From contig CAKTXN010000005.1 in assembly GCA_934630905.1 (NCBI GenBank), positions 1 through 43,471 on the forward strand: a stretch of 43,471 bases of DNA, in the 5' to 3' direction. The notes beneath the pieces are model-generated. The model saw nothing but the letters and a program-made list of their open reading frames with translations, was not told where the DNA came from and ran no database searches. The stretch is from an uncultured Eggerthellaceae bacterium (GTDB lineage: Bacteria > Actinomycetota > Coriobacteriia > Coriobacteriales > Eggerthellaceae). The position numbers and the translations under genes are program-made. Below are positions 30,504 to 39,165 of this stretch, piece after piece; position 1 is the stretch's first letter, and each line of letters starts with the position of its first letter.

Positions 30504-31673
30504 ATGAAGTTTTGCGAATTCGCTCAAGCTCTAGCCCCTTTGATTTCCGATGGAAAACGAAATAGCATGTTCACCCAAGCTCTGTTCGAAAACATTGCTG
30601 AATACGGTTACGAAGATCAAAATCCAATCTTTGATATGTCTGAGAACACTCTTAGAAGCTATTACAGCGGAAAACGAGAGATCTCTGAAATTGCATCCAA
30701 GCTGATAGGGCATATCAATAAAGACCGGTTTGTCGAGTATCTAGATTCATTTTCGGACGAGATTCACGAAGAGCTATTTGACACATTCAGTCGATTTTCA
30801 CCGAAGATGAAAAAGTACAACGCTGCAGTAGGTATAGCTGACCTCTTTGAGAATATACTTATAGACGCGTCCTCTCGTAAACGAGGACGCAAACCTGCGA
30901 ATCGAGTATCCGATGATCAGGCGAAAAGCTACCTTAAGGAATCATACTTACTTGACGAAGCAAGCTGTCGTTGTCCAATATGCGGCAATCGTCTTTTGCT
31001 CGCTGGTTCAAAGGGTCCGCTGCCCAGATTCGAATGCCAAAATATCATTCCTCCTCAATGCAGTCATTCCCTTAAAACAAACTGCGAGTCCACGGGACTA
31101 CCGTTTCCCGAGCCAGATTCGCTCGATAATCTGATTGCTCTTTGCCCAACATGCGCAGCTGAATATCGCTCAAATCCAACTCCGAAAATGTATCAGCAGC
31201 TCATGCTTGCCAAACGCCAGATGGTTTCACGAGCAGAATTAATTGACACCCTTGACAGGCTTGACGTCGAAGACGGCATCATTGATTTGTTGAACAGTCT
31301 CGGCGCATTGGACCAGGAATTCGATTTCGCAGAAGCCTCGAAGAACGCGCTCGCCATCGTAAAGAAAATCCATCCCGAAGAACGGCTACTAGCCAACGAG
31401 ATAAACGGCAACGTTCTCTTGTATTATCGATTCGTCGAAGAGCAGCTTCGACAATTGGATGCTGAAGGTATTCTTGACTTCGAAATAATACGAACACAAA
31501 TACATGGGTGTTTTTTAAAACTTGATCGAGCTGGACTCCCCCAAAGCAAGATTGTTGAATCAATGGCCAAATGGCTATCAGACAAAACTGGGTCAGGGGA
31601 TATTCTCGCTTGCCGTATCGTCATCGCTTTCTTTATTCAAGCTTGTGAGGTGTTCCGTGAGACTACCGAATAA
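30504..31673 (+). CDS. ABC-3C system effector candidate with HNH-like zinc domain
   Basis: A 389-residue protein, first of three overlapping genes. Residues 1-150 are helical and unrecognised, with a basic spot (RKRGRKP). Residues 154-222 look like an HNH/treble-clef domain: CPIC (C157, C160), FECQNIIPP, LDNLIALCPTC (C214, C217). The usual DHI/VHI histidine of an active HNH site is replaced (ECQNIIP), so nuclease activity is uncertain. The C-terminal 170 residues are helical, probably the ABC-3C interaction part. ATG follows AAGGAG. In ABC-three-component systems such a protein is the effector, released by the ATPase on infection (family-level knowledge). Confidence 0.65.
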   Translation: MKFCEFAQALAPLISDGKRNSMFTQALFENIAEYGYEDQNPIFDMSENTLRSYYSGKREISEIASKLIGHINKDRFVEYLDSFSDEIHEELFDTFSRFSPKMKKYNAAVGIADLFENILIDASSRKRGRKPANRVSDDQAKSYLKESYLLDEASCRCPICGNRLLLAGSKGPLPRFECQNIIPPQCSHSLKTNCESTGLPFPEPDSLDNLIALCPTCAAEYRSNPTPKMYQQLMLAKRQMVSRAELIDTLDRLDVEDGIIDLLNSLGALDQEFDFAEASKNALAIVKKIHPEERLLANEINGNVLLYYRFVEEQLRQLDAEGILDFEIIRTQIHGCFLKLDRAGLPQSKIVESMAKWLSDKTGSGDILACRIVIAFFIQACEVFRETTE

Positions 31674-31884
31674 GATAACCCCCTATAACGCCAGCTCGCT
31701 ATCAAAGTTCCCTCTTGTTCTCGCCCACCTGGAGCTAAACGACTTGACACCTGGAAAGCTTTACGAAAAAACAAAAAAGGATTTCAATGGCATTGGGGAA
31801 TTTTACGAAACTCTAGACAGCTTGTACGCTTTAGGAGCTGTTGAGCTGATTGTCCCGAAGGGTGTGCTGCATTATGTTGACTGA
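31657..31884 (+). CDS. ABC-3C middle component
   Basis: A 75-residue protein (RLPNKITPYNASSLSKFPLVLAHLEL...LYEKTKKDFNGIGEFYETLDSLYALGAVEL) that ends like a small winged-helix. The GTG at 31657 overlaps the effector gene by 17 bases, and its stop overlaps the ATPase start by 11 bases. Size, place and the FYETLDSLYALGAVEL strand-helix pattern fit the small middle components that link effector and ATPase in ABC-3C systems. Confidence 0.7.
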   Translation: MRLPNKITPYNASSLSKFPLVLAHLELNDLTPGKLYEKTKKDFNGIGEFYETLDSLYALGAVELIVPKGVLHYVD

Positions 31885-33520
31885 AATCTATTGCAATAAA
31901 TTCATCGACCAAGGCGTTGAGCGAGGAGCCATCAAGCTTAAGCCCGGTTTGAACGCTATTGTTGGCTCGGAAAACGCAACAAACTCCATCGGCAAGTCCA
32001 CTTTCCTTATGATTGTGGACTTCTGCTTCGGTGGCAAGGACTACGCAAAGCCAAATAGCGATGTGCTTAAAAACATTGGTGAACACTCTATCTGCTTTAC
32101 CCACGTTTTTGACGGGATTGCATACCGCTTCTCACGCTCCGCTACCGACGCAACCACTGTTTGGATTTGCGATGAAGGATATCTTGCCCAAAAAGAAATT
32201 TCTTTGGAGGAATTCAACAACTTCCTGGCCGCATCCTACGGCTTAAATGGATTAGGCGGTAGTTTTCGCGACTTAATCGGCTGCTTCATGCGCGTATACG
32301 ACAGACCGTGCCGCAATGTAAACAGACCTCTTTCAAGTCACGAAAGCAGCAGAATGGGTGAAGAGCTAGACCGACTTGCAAAGCTATACGGTCAATATTA
32401 CTCGATAAAGGAAATGAAGGAGCAGGCAAAAGAAGCCAAGGACGAAAAAGTTGCTTACCTAAATGCGTTGAAACATCAATTCGTTGTCGCAGCCCCAAGC
32501 AAAACAGATGTCAAAAACAACGAAAACAGAATCACTGCACTTGAAAGAGACCGTAACGAAATAATCACACAAAGCAAGAACAACCTTGCAGACATCGACC
32601 CAATCATTGCAGAACGAATCGCAAAACTCAAGCGAGAACTTTCTGCCATCCGCAGGAAACGCACGAAACTTATTTCCCGCATAAATGAGATGGATAATGA
32701 TTTGAGATCGTCGAAATTCAAAGCATCAAAGGATATCAATAAATTAAAGAAATTCTTTCCAAACGCAGACATTAAAAAAATAGAAGAAATCGAAGAGTTT
32801 CACAGCCAGCTTGCCACGGTGCTCAAGGAGGAGCACGCAGAGACTCGTAAGGATTGCGAAGCACAGATTGCTTTACTAAACAGCCGCATTGATGACTTAG
32901 AGGATCAAATTTGCATGATTGCCCCTGAAACTAATTTAACCATCGCCGTTCTTGATTCGTACTCGGACGTTATGCAAGAAATCGGTCGTTTGCGGGATGC
33001 TAACGAAGCATATGAGAAGAAGACGATTCTCTCTAAAAGAGCGTCTGAGCTATCTGTAAAGAGCAAAGCATTTAACGTGGAAGTGCTTAGAGCCATCCAG
33101 TATAAGATCGACGAACGTCTAGCTGAATTCAATTCGCATGTATGCGATAAGAACAGGACCTCTCCGTACCTATCCATCAAATCAGCGGATAGCTATACCT
33201 ATTCTGTCGAAAACGATTCTGGAACAGGAGCAGAAACTCGGGGTCTCTTTCTATTTGATGCCGTAGTGGCCGAACAGACCCCGCTTCCTGTTTTCATTCA
33301 CGATTCATGTGATGTAAAGCAAGTTGAAGACAATGTGATGATTCGTCTTTTCGAGCTATACGATTCGCTTGATGCGCAGGCATTCGTGGCAACGGATAAA
33401 GCGGAAACCTATACCCCAAACGGACTTCCTGATATTTTGAAACGCAATACCATACTCAATCTTAGCGCAGGTCACGAATTGTTTGGTCGCTCCTGGAACG
33501 AAAAAAGAGAAGCAGAGTAG
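31874..33520 (+). CDS. ABC-3C ATPase (DUF2326-like, SMC/RecN-type ABC fold)
   Basis: A 548-residue ABC ATPase of the coiled-coil type. An extended Walker A, GSENATNSIGKST (31-43), is followed by a DFCFGGKDY segment; a long coiled coil runs from about 180 to 420; the C-terminal half has DAVVAEQTPLPVFIHDS as the Walker B region and a final SAGHELFGRSW. There are no membrane parts, so it is not a transporter. ATG at 31874 lies in the end of the middle-component gene. It probably senses a nucleic-acid or phage signal and controls the effector (family-level inference). Confidence 0.82.
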   Translation: MLTEIYCNKFIDQGVERGAIKLKPGLNAIVGSENATNSIGKSTFLMIVDFCFGGKDYAKPNSDVLKNIGEHSICFTHVFDGIAYRFSRSATDATTVWICDEGYLAQKEISLEEFNNFLAASYGLNGLGGSFRDLIGCFMRVYDRPCRNVNRPLSSHESSRMGEELDRLAKLYGQYYSIKEMKEQAKEAKDEKVAYLNALKHQFVVAAPSKTDVKNNENRITALERDRNEIITQSKNNLADIDPIIAERIAKLKRELSAIRRKRTKLISRINEMDNDLRSSKFKASKDINKLKKFFPNADIKKIEEIEEFHSQLATVLKEEHAETRKDCEAQIALLNSRIDDLEDQICMIAPETNLTIAVLDSYSDVMQEIGRLRDANEAYEKKTILSKRASELSVKSKAFNVEVLRAIQYKIDERLAEFNSHVCDKNRTSPYLSIKSADSYTYSVENDSGTGAETRGLFLFDAVVAEQTPLPVFIHDSCDVKQVEDNVMIRLFELYDSLDAQAFVATDKAETYTPNGLPDILKRNTILNLSAGHELFGRSWNEKREAE

Positions 33521-33617
33521 ATCTCAGCAGCAGTTTCGCTCTTTCATGCCGTCGGATTTGCAAGCTGAAATCTGCACTTTCCTTATTGCCGATTAGCCAA
33601 CAAGAAAATCCTTCCAA

Positions 33618-33656
33618 ACGCAAAAAGGCTGCAGGATACCTCCCACAGCCTTTTTG
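33618..33656. terminator. Terminator between ABC-3C and nagA, twin of that at 28650
   Basis: AAAAAGGCTG (33622-33631) and CAGCCTTTTT (33646-33655) are exact complements around GG/CC inner pairs, so it works on both strands. It closes the nan/nag operon (minus strand) and the ABC-3C operon (plus strand). Confidence 0.85.
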
Positions 33657-33677
33657 AAACGAGCAAAAGCCAGCGAT

Positions 33678-34802
33678 TTACAACTCACGACCGCGCAAGA
33701 TAACGCGCTCGACCGTTACCGTTTCAGGGTCAAGAATCACACAATCAGCCACTTTACCAGCAGAAATAGCGCCGCGTTCATCAGCAACGCCCATCGCAAT
33801 AGCGGGATTCAACGTTGCTGCGCGCAGAGCATCCGCCAGCGGAATTTCCATTTGCGTCACGGCTGTTTTCACGCACAGTGCCAGATTCGTTACCGAACCG
33901 GCAATCGTGCCATCATGCAGCGTTGCCAAGTTGCCACGCACGGTTACCGCCTGGCCGCCCAGCGCATATTCGCCATCGGGCATACCAGCCGCTTCCATGG
34001 TATCACTGATCAGCAGCATGCGCTCCGCTCCGAAAATCTTGAACGCAAGACGCACCATCGACGGATGAATGTGCACACCATCGGCGATAATCTCTGCGAA
34101 TACGTCTTCGCAATCCGCCGCAGCAGCAATGGGACCCGGGGCACGATGCGCCAAGCCGGGCATAGCGTTATACAAGTGCGTCAGTTGACGAGCGCCCGCA
34201 TCGAACGCAGCCATGGCATCGTCATACGTTGCGCACATGTGAGCCAGCGACACGCGCGTGCAGCCCTTTACCGCCTTGATGAATTCGAGCGCACCCGGCT
34301 CTTCGGGAGCAATGTCAACAAGTCTTACCAGGCCATGGGCGCGTTCTTGCAAGCGCATGAACATCTCAACGTTCGGTTCCTGCACGTATGCGGGGTTTTG
34401 CGCGCCCACCTTGGACGGGGAAATGAACGGGCCCTCCATGTTCAAGCCCAGAAGCGTTGCCTCATTGTCCGCCGGCGCAAACGCTGCAGCAACATCGCAA
34501 ATGCCGCCCAGCTTTTCCTCGGGGAACGTCATCGTAGCAGGACAAATGGCCGTAATGCCTTGCGACGCTTCATACTCCGCCATCTTATGGAATGACTCGT
34601 CGGTGCCGTCGCACGCATCATGACCGATGCATGCATGAAAATGCACGTCAATCATACCGGGAGCAACAACTTTGCCCGCCGCATCAAGCACTACACCATC
34701 ATCTACATACGATGCTTCGTCTACAAAAACATCGCCGCTCACATAGACGGTCTTCTCTTCAAAACCGCAACCCGTAAACACGTTACCGTTAATGATTTTC
34801 AC
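33678..34802 (-). CDS. nagA: N-acetylglucosamine-6-phosphate deacetylase
   Basis: A 374-residue amidohydrolase removing acetate from GlcNAc-6-P to give GlcN-6-P in the cytosol. It shows the metal HxH (IDVHFHACIGHDACDG), the glutamate in GLNMEGPFISP, SLAHMCATYDDAMAAFDAGARQLTHLYNAM, IADGVHIHP and the catalytic aspartate in LLISDTMEAAGMPDG. GTG at 34802 is preceded by AAAGGAGG. It is the last gene of the minus-strand locus, after the lyase, and is followed by a terminator. No nagB is in the window. Confidence 0.95.
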   Translation of the reverse strand: MKIINGNVFTGCGFEEKTVYVSGDVFVDEASYVDDGVVLDAAGKVVAPGMIDVHFHACIGHDACDGTDESFHKMAEYEASQGITAICPATMTFPEEKLGGICDVAAAFAPADNEATLLGLNMEGPFISPSKVGAQNPAYVQEPNVEMFMRLQERAHGLVRLVDIAPEEPGALEFIKAVKGCTRVSLAHMCATYDDAMAAFDAGARQLTHLYNAMPGLAHRAPGPIAAAADCEDVFAEIIADGVHIHPSMVRLAFKIFGAERMLLISDTMEAAGMPDGEYALGGQAVTVRGNLATLHDGTIAGSVTNLALCVKTAVTQMEIPLADALRAATLNPAIAMGVADERGAISAGKVADCVILDPETVTVERVILRGREL

Positions 34803-34945
34803 GGAAACCTCCTTTTATTTCTCATGAACACGCGGCAAGTCCACTTGCTATCAGGACTTTTGCCGCCAAAAAATACGTCAGCCCGAGCAGAACGCTGCCC
34901 AGGCTGAACGCAACAATCAATAATCCACAATGCAAATCGCAGGCA

Positions 34946-35893
34946 TTACAGGCGAACAGGAGCGAACTCGGGCATCAGTTTGGCGCGCTTGAGCACCTTC
35001 ACAATCTCGGTCACATCGTTGCCTACCAGCGGCATAACAGGTTCGCGCATCTGGTTCGTGTTGAACACGCCCATCTGCCACAGCGCAGTCTTGAACGCAC
35101 CAACGCCAGCACCAAAACCAACCGTTGCATTCACATGGCGCGTCAGGAACATCAGGCGAGCCAGATAGTCCTGACACTCGCGCACCTTGTCCCAGTCGCC
35201 CGCCTTCGCGGCGTTGTACATTTCCACGTACGGCTCGGGAGCCAAGTTCGCCAAGCCAGGAACGGAGCCATCGGCGCCACCCAGCAATGCACCGTCAACC
35301 ACTACTTCGTGACCGGTGAGCAGCTGCAGCGGATGGCCCGCATCTTCGTTTTCCAGCATAAGCCAGCGGAAGGAAACGTCATCACCCGAAGAGTCCTTCA
35401 CGCCTGCCAAAACGCCATCGCCACCCAAGCGAACCAGCATAGTGGGATCCAGTTTGGTATGAACGCATACCGGCAGGTCATAGGCGAAAAGCGGCAGATT
35501 CGTATGCTCACGAATCACGCGGAAATGGCGCTCGTTTTCCTTCGGGCCACCCAACGCGTAGAACGGAGCGGTGCATACCAGCGCGTCAATATCGAACTGC
35601 TGCGTGCGCTCGACCTGCTTGATAACGCGCTCGGTTTCCATGTCAATAACGCCCACCAAAACCGGCACGCGATGATCAACAATGCGCACGGCGTTTTCCA
35701 GCACTTCGTAGCGCTGGTCATCGTTCAAGAAAGCTACTTCGCCGCTTGAACCCAAGAAGAACAAACCATGCACGCCTGCATCGATCATGCGATTGATGGA
35801 ACGCTCGAACGCAGGCACGTCCAGTTGCTTGTCGGCGGTCAAAGGAACGACCACAGGAGGAATAACACCATGAAACTTGCTGTACTGAGACAT
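34946..35893 (-). CDS. DapA/NanA-family lyase, probable N-acetylneuraminate lyase
   Basis: A 315-residue TIM-barrel class I aldolase. The Schiff-base lysine is K166 (AGVKDSSGD), the proton-relay tyrosine is Y138 (AYDLP), and GSSGE (48-52) binds the pyruvate carboxylate, all at family-typical places. NanA usually has YNIP and K-T-S at these sites, so substrate is not fixed by motif alone; a sugar-acid aldolase is possible. Context (nagA next, SAT-like importer before) makes cleavage of N-acetylneuraminate to ManNAc and pyruvate most likely. ATG at 35893 is chosen to give the family N-terminus; its ribosome site is weak. Confidence 0.8.
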   Translation of the reverse strand: MSQYSKFHGVIPPVVVPLTADKQLDVPAFERSINRMIDAGVHGLFFLGSSGEVAFLNDDQRYEVLENAVRIVDHRVPVLVGVIDMETERVIKQVERTQQFDIDALVCTAPFYALGGPKENERHFRVIREHTNLPLFAYDLPVCVHTKLDPTMLVRLGGDGVLAGVKDSSGDDVSFRWLMLENEDAGHPLQLLTGHEVVVDGALLGGADGSVPGLANLAPEPYVEMYNAAKAGDWDKVRECQDYLARLMFLTRHVNATVGFGAGVGAFKTALWQMGVFNTNQMREPVMPLVGNDVTEIVKVLKRAKLMPEFAPVRL

Positions 35894-36027
35894 TCTAGTT
35901 ACCCGATTTCTTCTTTCTATCGTTTGTCTACAACAGTAACGCAAACAATCATACACATTACTTTGGCGTTGCCGCGCTCGTGTTGCGGTCTTCACCGCAA
36001 CAACAACTCACGCCGCGCCGCAGCTTC

Positions 36028-37131
36028 TTACTCGAAAGCGCTCTCGTCCGGATGCAAAAGCGAAGGTGTTGCACCCAAAAGCAGCTTCGTGTAAGGCTCT
36101 TGCGCGTGGTTGAAGATCTGATCGGTCGTGCCGCGCTCAACAACCATGCCCTTATTCATAACAATAATGCGGTCGGAAATGTAGCGTACCGTTGAAATGT
36201 CGTGTGAGATGAACACCATAGAAAGGTTCAGCTCGCGCTTCAGGTCCATTAGCAAGTTCAAAATCTGCGCGCGAACGGAAACATCCAAGGCGGACGTCGG
36301 CTCATCGGCGATGATGACCTCGGGGTTCAGCGACAGGGCACGTGCAATGGCAACACGCTGACGCTGGCCACCGGAAAGCTGACCGGGAAGCGCCGCCAAG
36401 CAGCTCTCGGGCAGACCAACCAGGCCAATGAGCTCCTTCACACGCGCTTCGCGTTCCGCGGGCGTGCCCACTTTGTGCACGACCATGGGGTCCATCAGCT
36501 GATCATGCACGCTCATGCGCGCATTCAGTGCCGTTGCGGGATCCTGGAACACCACGGACACCACGCGGCCGATGGCACGACGGTCAGCCGCCGTGCGCTT
36601 CGTAACATCGCGACCCTTAAAGAACACGCGACCCGACGTGGGCGATTGCAAGCCGCACAACACGTTAGCCGTGGTTGACTTACCGCAGCCCGACTCGCCC
36701 ACAATGCCAATGCACTCGCCCGGCATAAGCTTAATGGTAACGCCTTGAACAGCTTTTACCATGTTGGGATGCAGCAGAGAACCAGTGCGCGTCTTGAACG
36801 TCACATAAATATCGTCCAGGAAGATAAGCGGTTCGCGCCCATCATCGGGCGTATCGTCGGGCGCGCTCTTCTCGGGCGCAGGAATAGCCATAAGCTCCTC
36901 GCGCACGTTGCGCGCACGAGAAACGGGACGCGAATACACATCCTCCTTCGTGCCCTCAATGCTTGCCTCGCCTACTTCAATAGCATGCGCCTCGTTGTCA
37001 ACGCGGGCATCGCCCAGCTCAGCAGCTTCGTCTACTTCGCGGTTGACCGTGGCGCCCAAAGCAGCGGAAACGGTGCCTTTTGCAAGCAGCTCATCCGCAG
37101 ATGTGGTGAGCGATTCAATTTTCTGCACCAT
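36028..37131 (-). CDS. Peptide/sialate-type ABC importer ATPase (OppF/DppF-like)
   Basis: A 367-residue ABC ATPase on the cytoplasmic face. Walker A GIVGESGCGKSTTAN, Q-loop VVFQDPATALNAR, signature LSGGQRQRVAIA, Walker B VIIADEPTSAL and the switch FISHD are intact; the C-terminal EPYTKLLLGATPSLLHPDE is of the oligopeptide class. The first 100 residues are a charged extension without recognised motifs. Its ATG overlaps the upstream stop as TAATG. It pairs with the second ATPase half in the fused gene upstream. Confidence 0.92.
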   Translation of the reverse strand: MVQKIESLTTSADELLAKGTVSAALGATVNREVDEAAELGDARVDNEAHAIEVGEASIEGTKEDVYSRPVSRARNVREELMAIPAPEKSAPDDTPDDGREPLIFLDDIYVTFKTRTGSLLHPNMVKAVQGVTIKLMPGECIGIVGESGCGKSTTANVLCGLQSPTSGRVFFKGRDVTKRTAADRRAIGRVVSVVFQDPATALNARMSVHDQLMDPMVVHKVGTPAEREARVKELIGLVGLPESCLAALPGQLSGGQRQRVAIARALSLNPEVIIADEPTSALDVSVRAQILNLLMDLKRELNLSMVFISHDISTVRYISDRIIVMNKGMVVERGTTDQIFNHAQEPYTKLLLGATPSLLHPDESAFE

Positions 37132-39164
37132 TATGCCCTCCCTTCTGCCGGCACCAAAGGCTTCAGACCCAGGCGCGTAAGCTCGCTATCAGGCAATTCG
37201 GCGTAGTAATGATCGGTTCCCTTGAGCTGCTTTAGCATGGGACGAACATTGGAAATGCAGTCCGGATGGCTCGAACGCGGACGGAAACGGTCGCCTGCGG
37301 GGAAGTCCTTCGGCGACGGAACCGAACCCGGCACCTGCAGCAGACGATCGCCGCCGGCCTCGATAGACAGAACGGAACCCAGAAGGCCACGCGTGTATTC
37401 GTGCACGGGGTTCGTCATAATCTCGCGAACAGGACCCTGCTCTACAACCTGACCTGCGTACATAACGGTAATGGAGTTCGCAACTTCGGCCACCAACGCC
37501 AAGTCGTGGCTCACGAAGATCATGGCAAATCCCAACTCGTGCTGCAAGCGATTCAGCAAGTTGATAACCTGCTTTTGCACGGTAACGTCCAACGCGGTAG
37601 TGGGCTCATCGGCAATGATGATCTTCGGGTCGCGCGTAAGCGCCATAGCAATCAAAACGCGCTGGCGCTGACCGCCGGAAAGCTCGTGCGGATACGAATC
37701 AAGCGTGCGCTTCGGGTCAAGGCCAACCAACTCCAAAAGCTCTTCGGCGGTACGCGTGCCACCACGGCTTGTGAGCTGCTTGAACTGCGCTTTAATCAGC
37801 ATAGACGGGTTCAAGGCGCTCAAAGAGTCCTGGTAAATCATGGCAATTTCGCGACCGCGAATCTGGTTCAGCTCGCTTTCGCTCATCTCCAGGATGTTCT
37901 TGCCGTCGTAAATGATCTCGCCGGAAATCGTAGCGGATGCGGGGTCAAGCAGACCCATAATGGCGCTGGTGGAAATCGACTTGCCGCAGCCGGACTCGCC
38001 CACCAAACCCATGGTCTGACGAGGACGAACAACGTAATTCAAATGATCAACCACGTTCACGTCGCCATGACGCTTGAATTTAATGCAGAAATCCTTGACT
38101 ACCAGAATAGGCGGAACGTCGGTGCGTGACACAAAGCGGTCGGTACGCTTCGTTTCTACTTCTTTCAGCGCGTTCAGGCGCTTCTCAAGCATTTCAGCCT
38201 GGGCAGCATATGCCAACTTGGGGTCGGACACCAAGCGGTCGGCTTCGCGGTCACCCGCAAGGTTGTCGTCTGCAGCAGCAACAGGAGCGCTGGGAGCAGC
38301 AGCCATGGCATCGGTGATGCCTTCAGACAAAACGTTCAGGCACAGCGTGGTGATCATAATGAACAAGCCCGGGAACAACGCCTGCCACCAACGACCGGAA
38401 AGAACGCCCGCGCGCGCATCGGCAAGAATGTTACCCCAGGTCGGAGTCGGTTCCGGAATACCGGCGCTAATGAATGCCAACGATGCTTCGAACACAATAG
38501 CATCGGCCACGCACACCACGGTGAACACCAAAATGGGGGCCAAGCAGTTGCGCATGACGTGCTTCACCAAAATCCACGGCGCTTTTGCGCCGGAAACAAT
38601 GGCGGCGCGCACGTAATCTTGTCCGTACTCGCTCATGATATTCGCGCGCACCACGCGGGCAATCTGCGGCGCGTACAAAATGGCAATCGCCACAATAAGC
38701 GACGGAATAGACGGCCTCATAACAACAACTACAGTTGCAGCAAGCGCAATACCAGGGAAGGACATGATAACGTCCATAATGCGCATGATGATTTCGGAGA
38801 TCCACGTGCGCGCAACGGCGGCAACAGCACCAATAATGGAACCCAACACCAAAGCGAGCGCCGTGGAGCCCAAGCCGATGGTCAGCGAATAGCGAGCACC
38901 GAACATAATACGCGACAAAACATCGCGGCCCTTGTCATCGGTACCGAACAGGAAGTCCGAGCACGGCGCCAAGCGAGCCGTGTAAATCTTCAGGGGGTCA
39001 TAAGGGGCAATCAAATTAGCCGTTACGGCCATCAAAATGATAAGCAGCAGCACCGCAAGCGAAATCTTGCCCATGGTGCTCATTGCGCGGAAGTGGGCAA
39101 AGCGAATCTTCTTGCCCGCATTTGCTTCCAGCTTCGCCGTTGTCTTTTCACGAAACTTAACCAT
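37131..39164 (-). CDS. Fused ABC permease-ATPase (OppC/DppC plus OppD/DppD)
   Basis: A 677-residue fusion. Residues about 1-300 are an OppC-type permease: N-terminal cytoplasmic helix, LFGTDDKGRDVLSRIMFGARYSL, and the EAA loop YVRAAIVSGAKAPWILVKHVMRN. Residues about 345-660 are the OppD-type ATPase: GLVGESGCGKS, YQDSLSALNP, LSGGQRQRVLIA, IIIADEPTTALDV, VSHD and the C-terminal RFRPRSSHPDC segment. In this last part only one Cys remains of the OppD CxxxxPxC iron-sulfur-type motif. Such fusions occur in actinobacterial sialic acid importers. Starts one base after the OppB stop. Confidence 0.93.
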   Translation of the reverse strand: MVKFREKTTAKLEANAGKKIRFAHFRAMSTMGKISLAVLLLIILMAVTANLIAPYDPLKIYTARLAPCSDFLFGTDDKGRDVLSRIMFGARYSLTIGLGSTALALVLGSIIGAVAAVARTWISEIIMRIMDVIMSFPGIALAATVVVVMRPSIPSLIVAIAILYAPQIARVVRANIMSEYGQDYVRAAIVSGAKAPWILVKHVMRNCLAPILVFTVVCVADAIVFEASLAFISAGIPEPTPTWGNILADARAGVLSGRWWQALFPGLFIMITTLCLNVLSEGITDAMAAAPSAPVAAADDNLAGDREADRLVSDPKLAYAAQAEMLEKRLNALKEVETKRTDRFVSRTDVPPILVVKDFCIKFKRHGDVNVVDHLNYVVRPRQTMGLVGESGCGKSISTSAIMGLLDPASATISGEIIYDGKNILEMSESELNQIRGREIAMIYQDSLSALNPSMLIKAQFKQLTSRGGTRTAEELLELVGLDPKRTLDSYPHELSGGQRQRVLIAMALTRDPKIIIADEPTTALDVTVQKQVINLLNRLQHELGFAMIFVSHDLALVAEVANSITVMYAGQVVEQGPVREIMTNPVHEYTRGLLGSVLSIEAGGDRLLQVPGSVPSPKDFPAGDRFRPRSSHPDCISNVRPMLKQLKGTDHYYAELPDSELTRLGLKPLVPAEGRA

Positions 39165-39165
39165 G

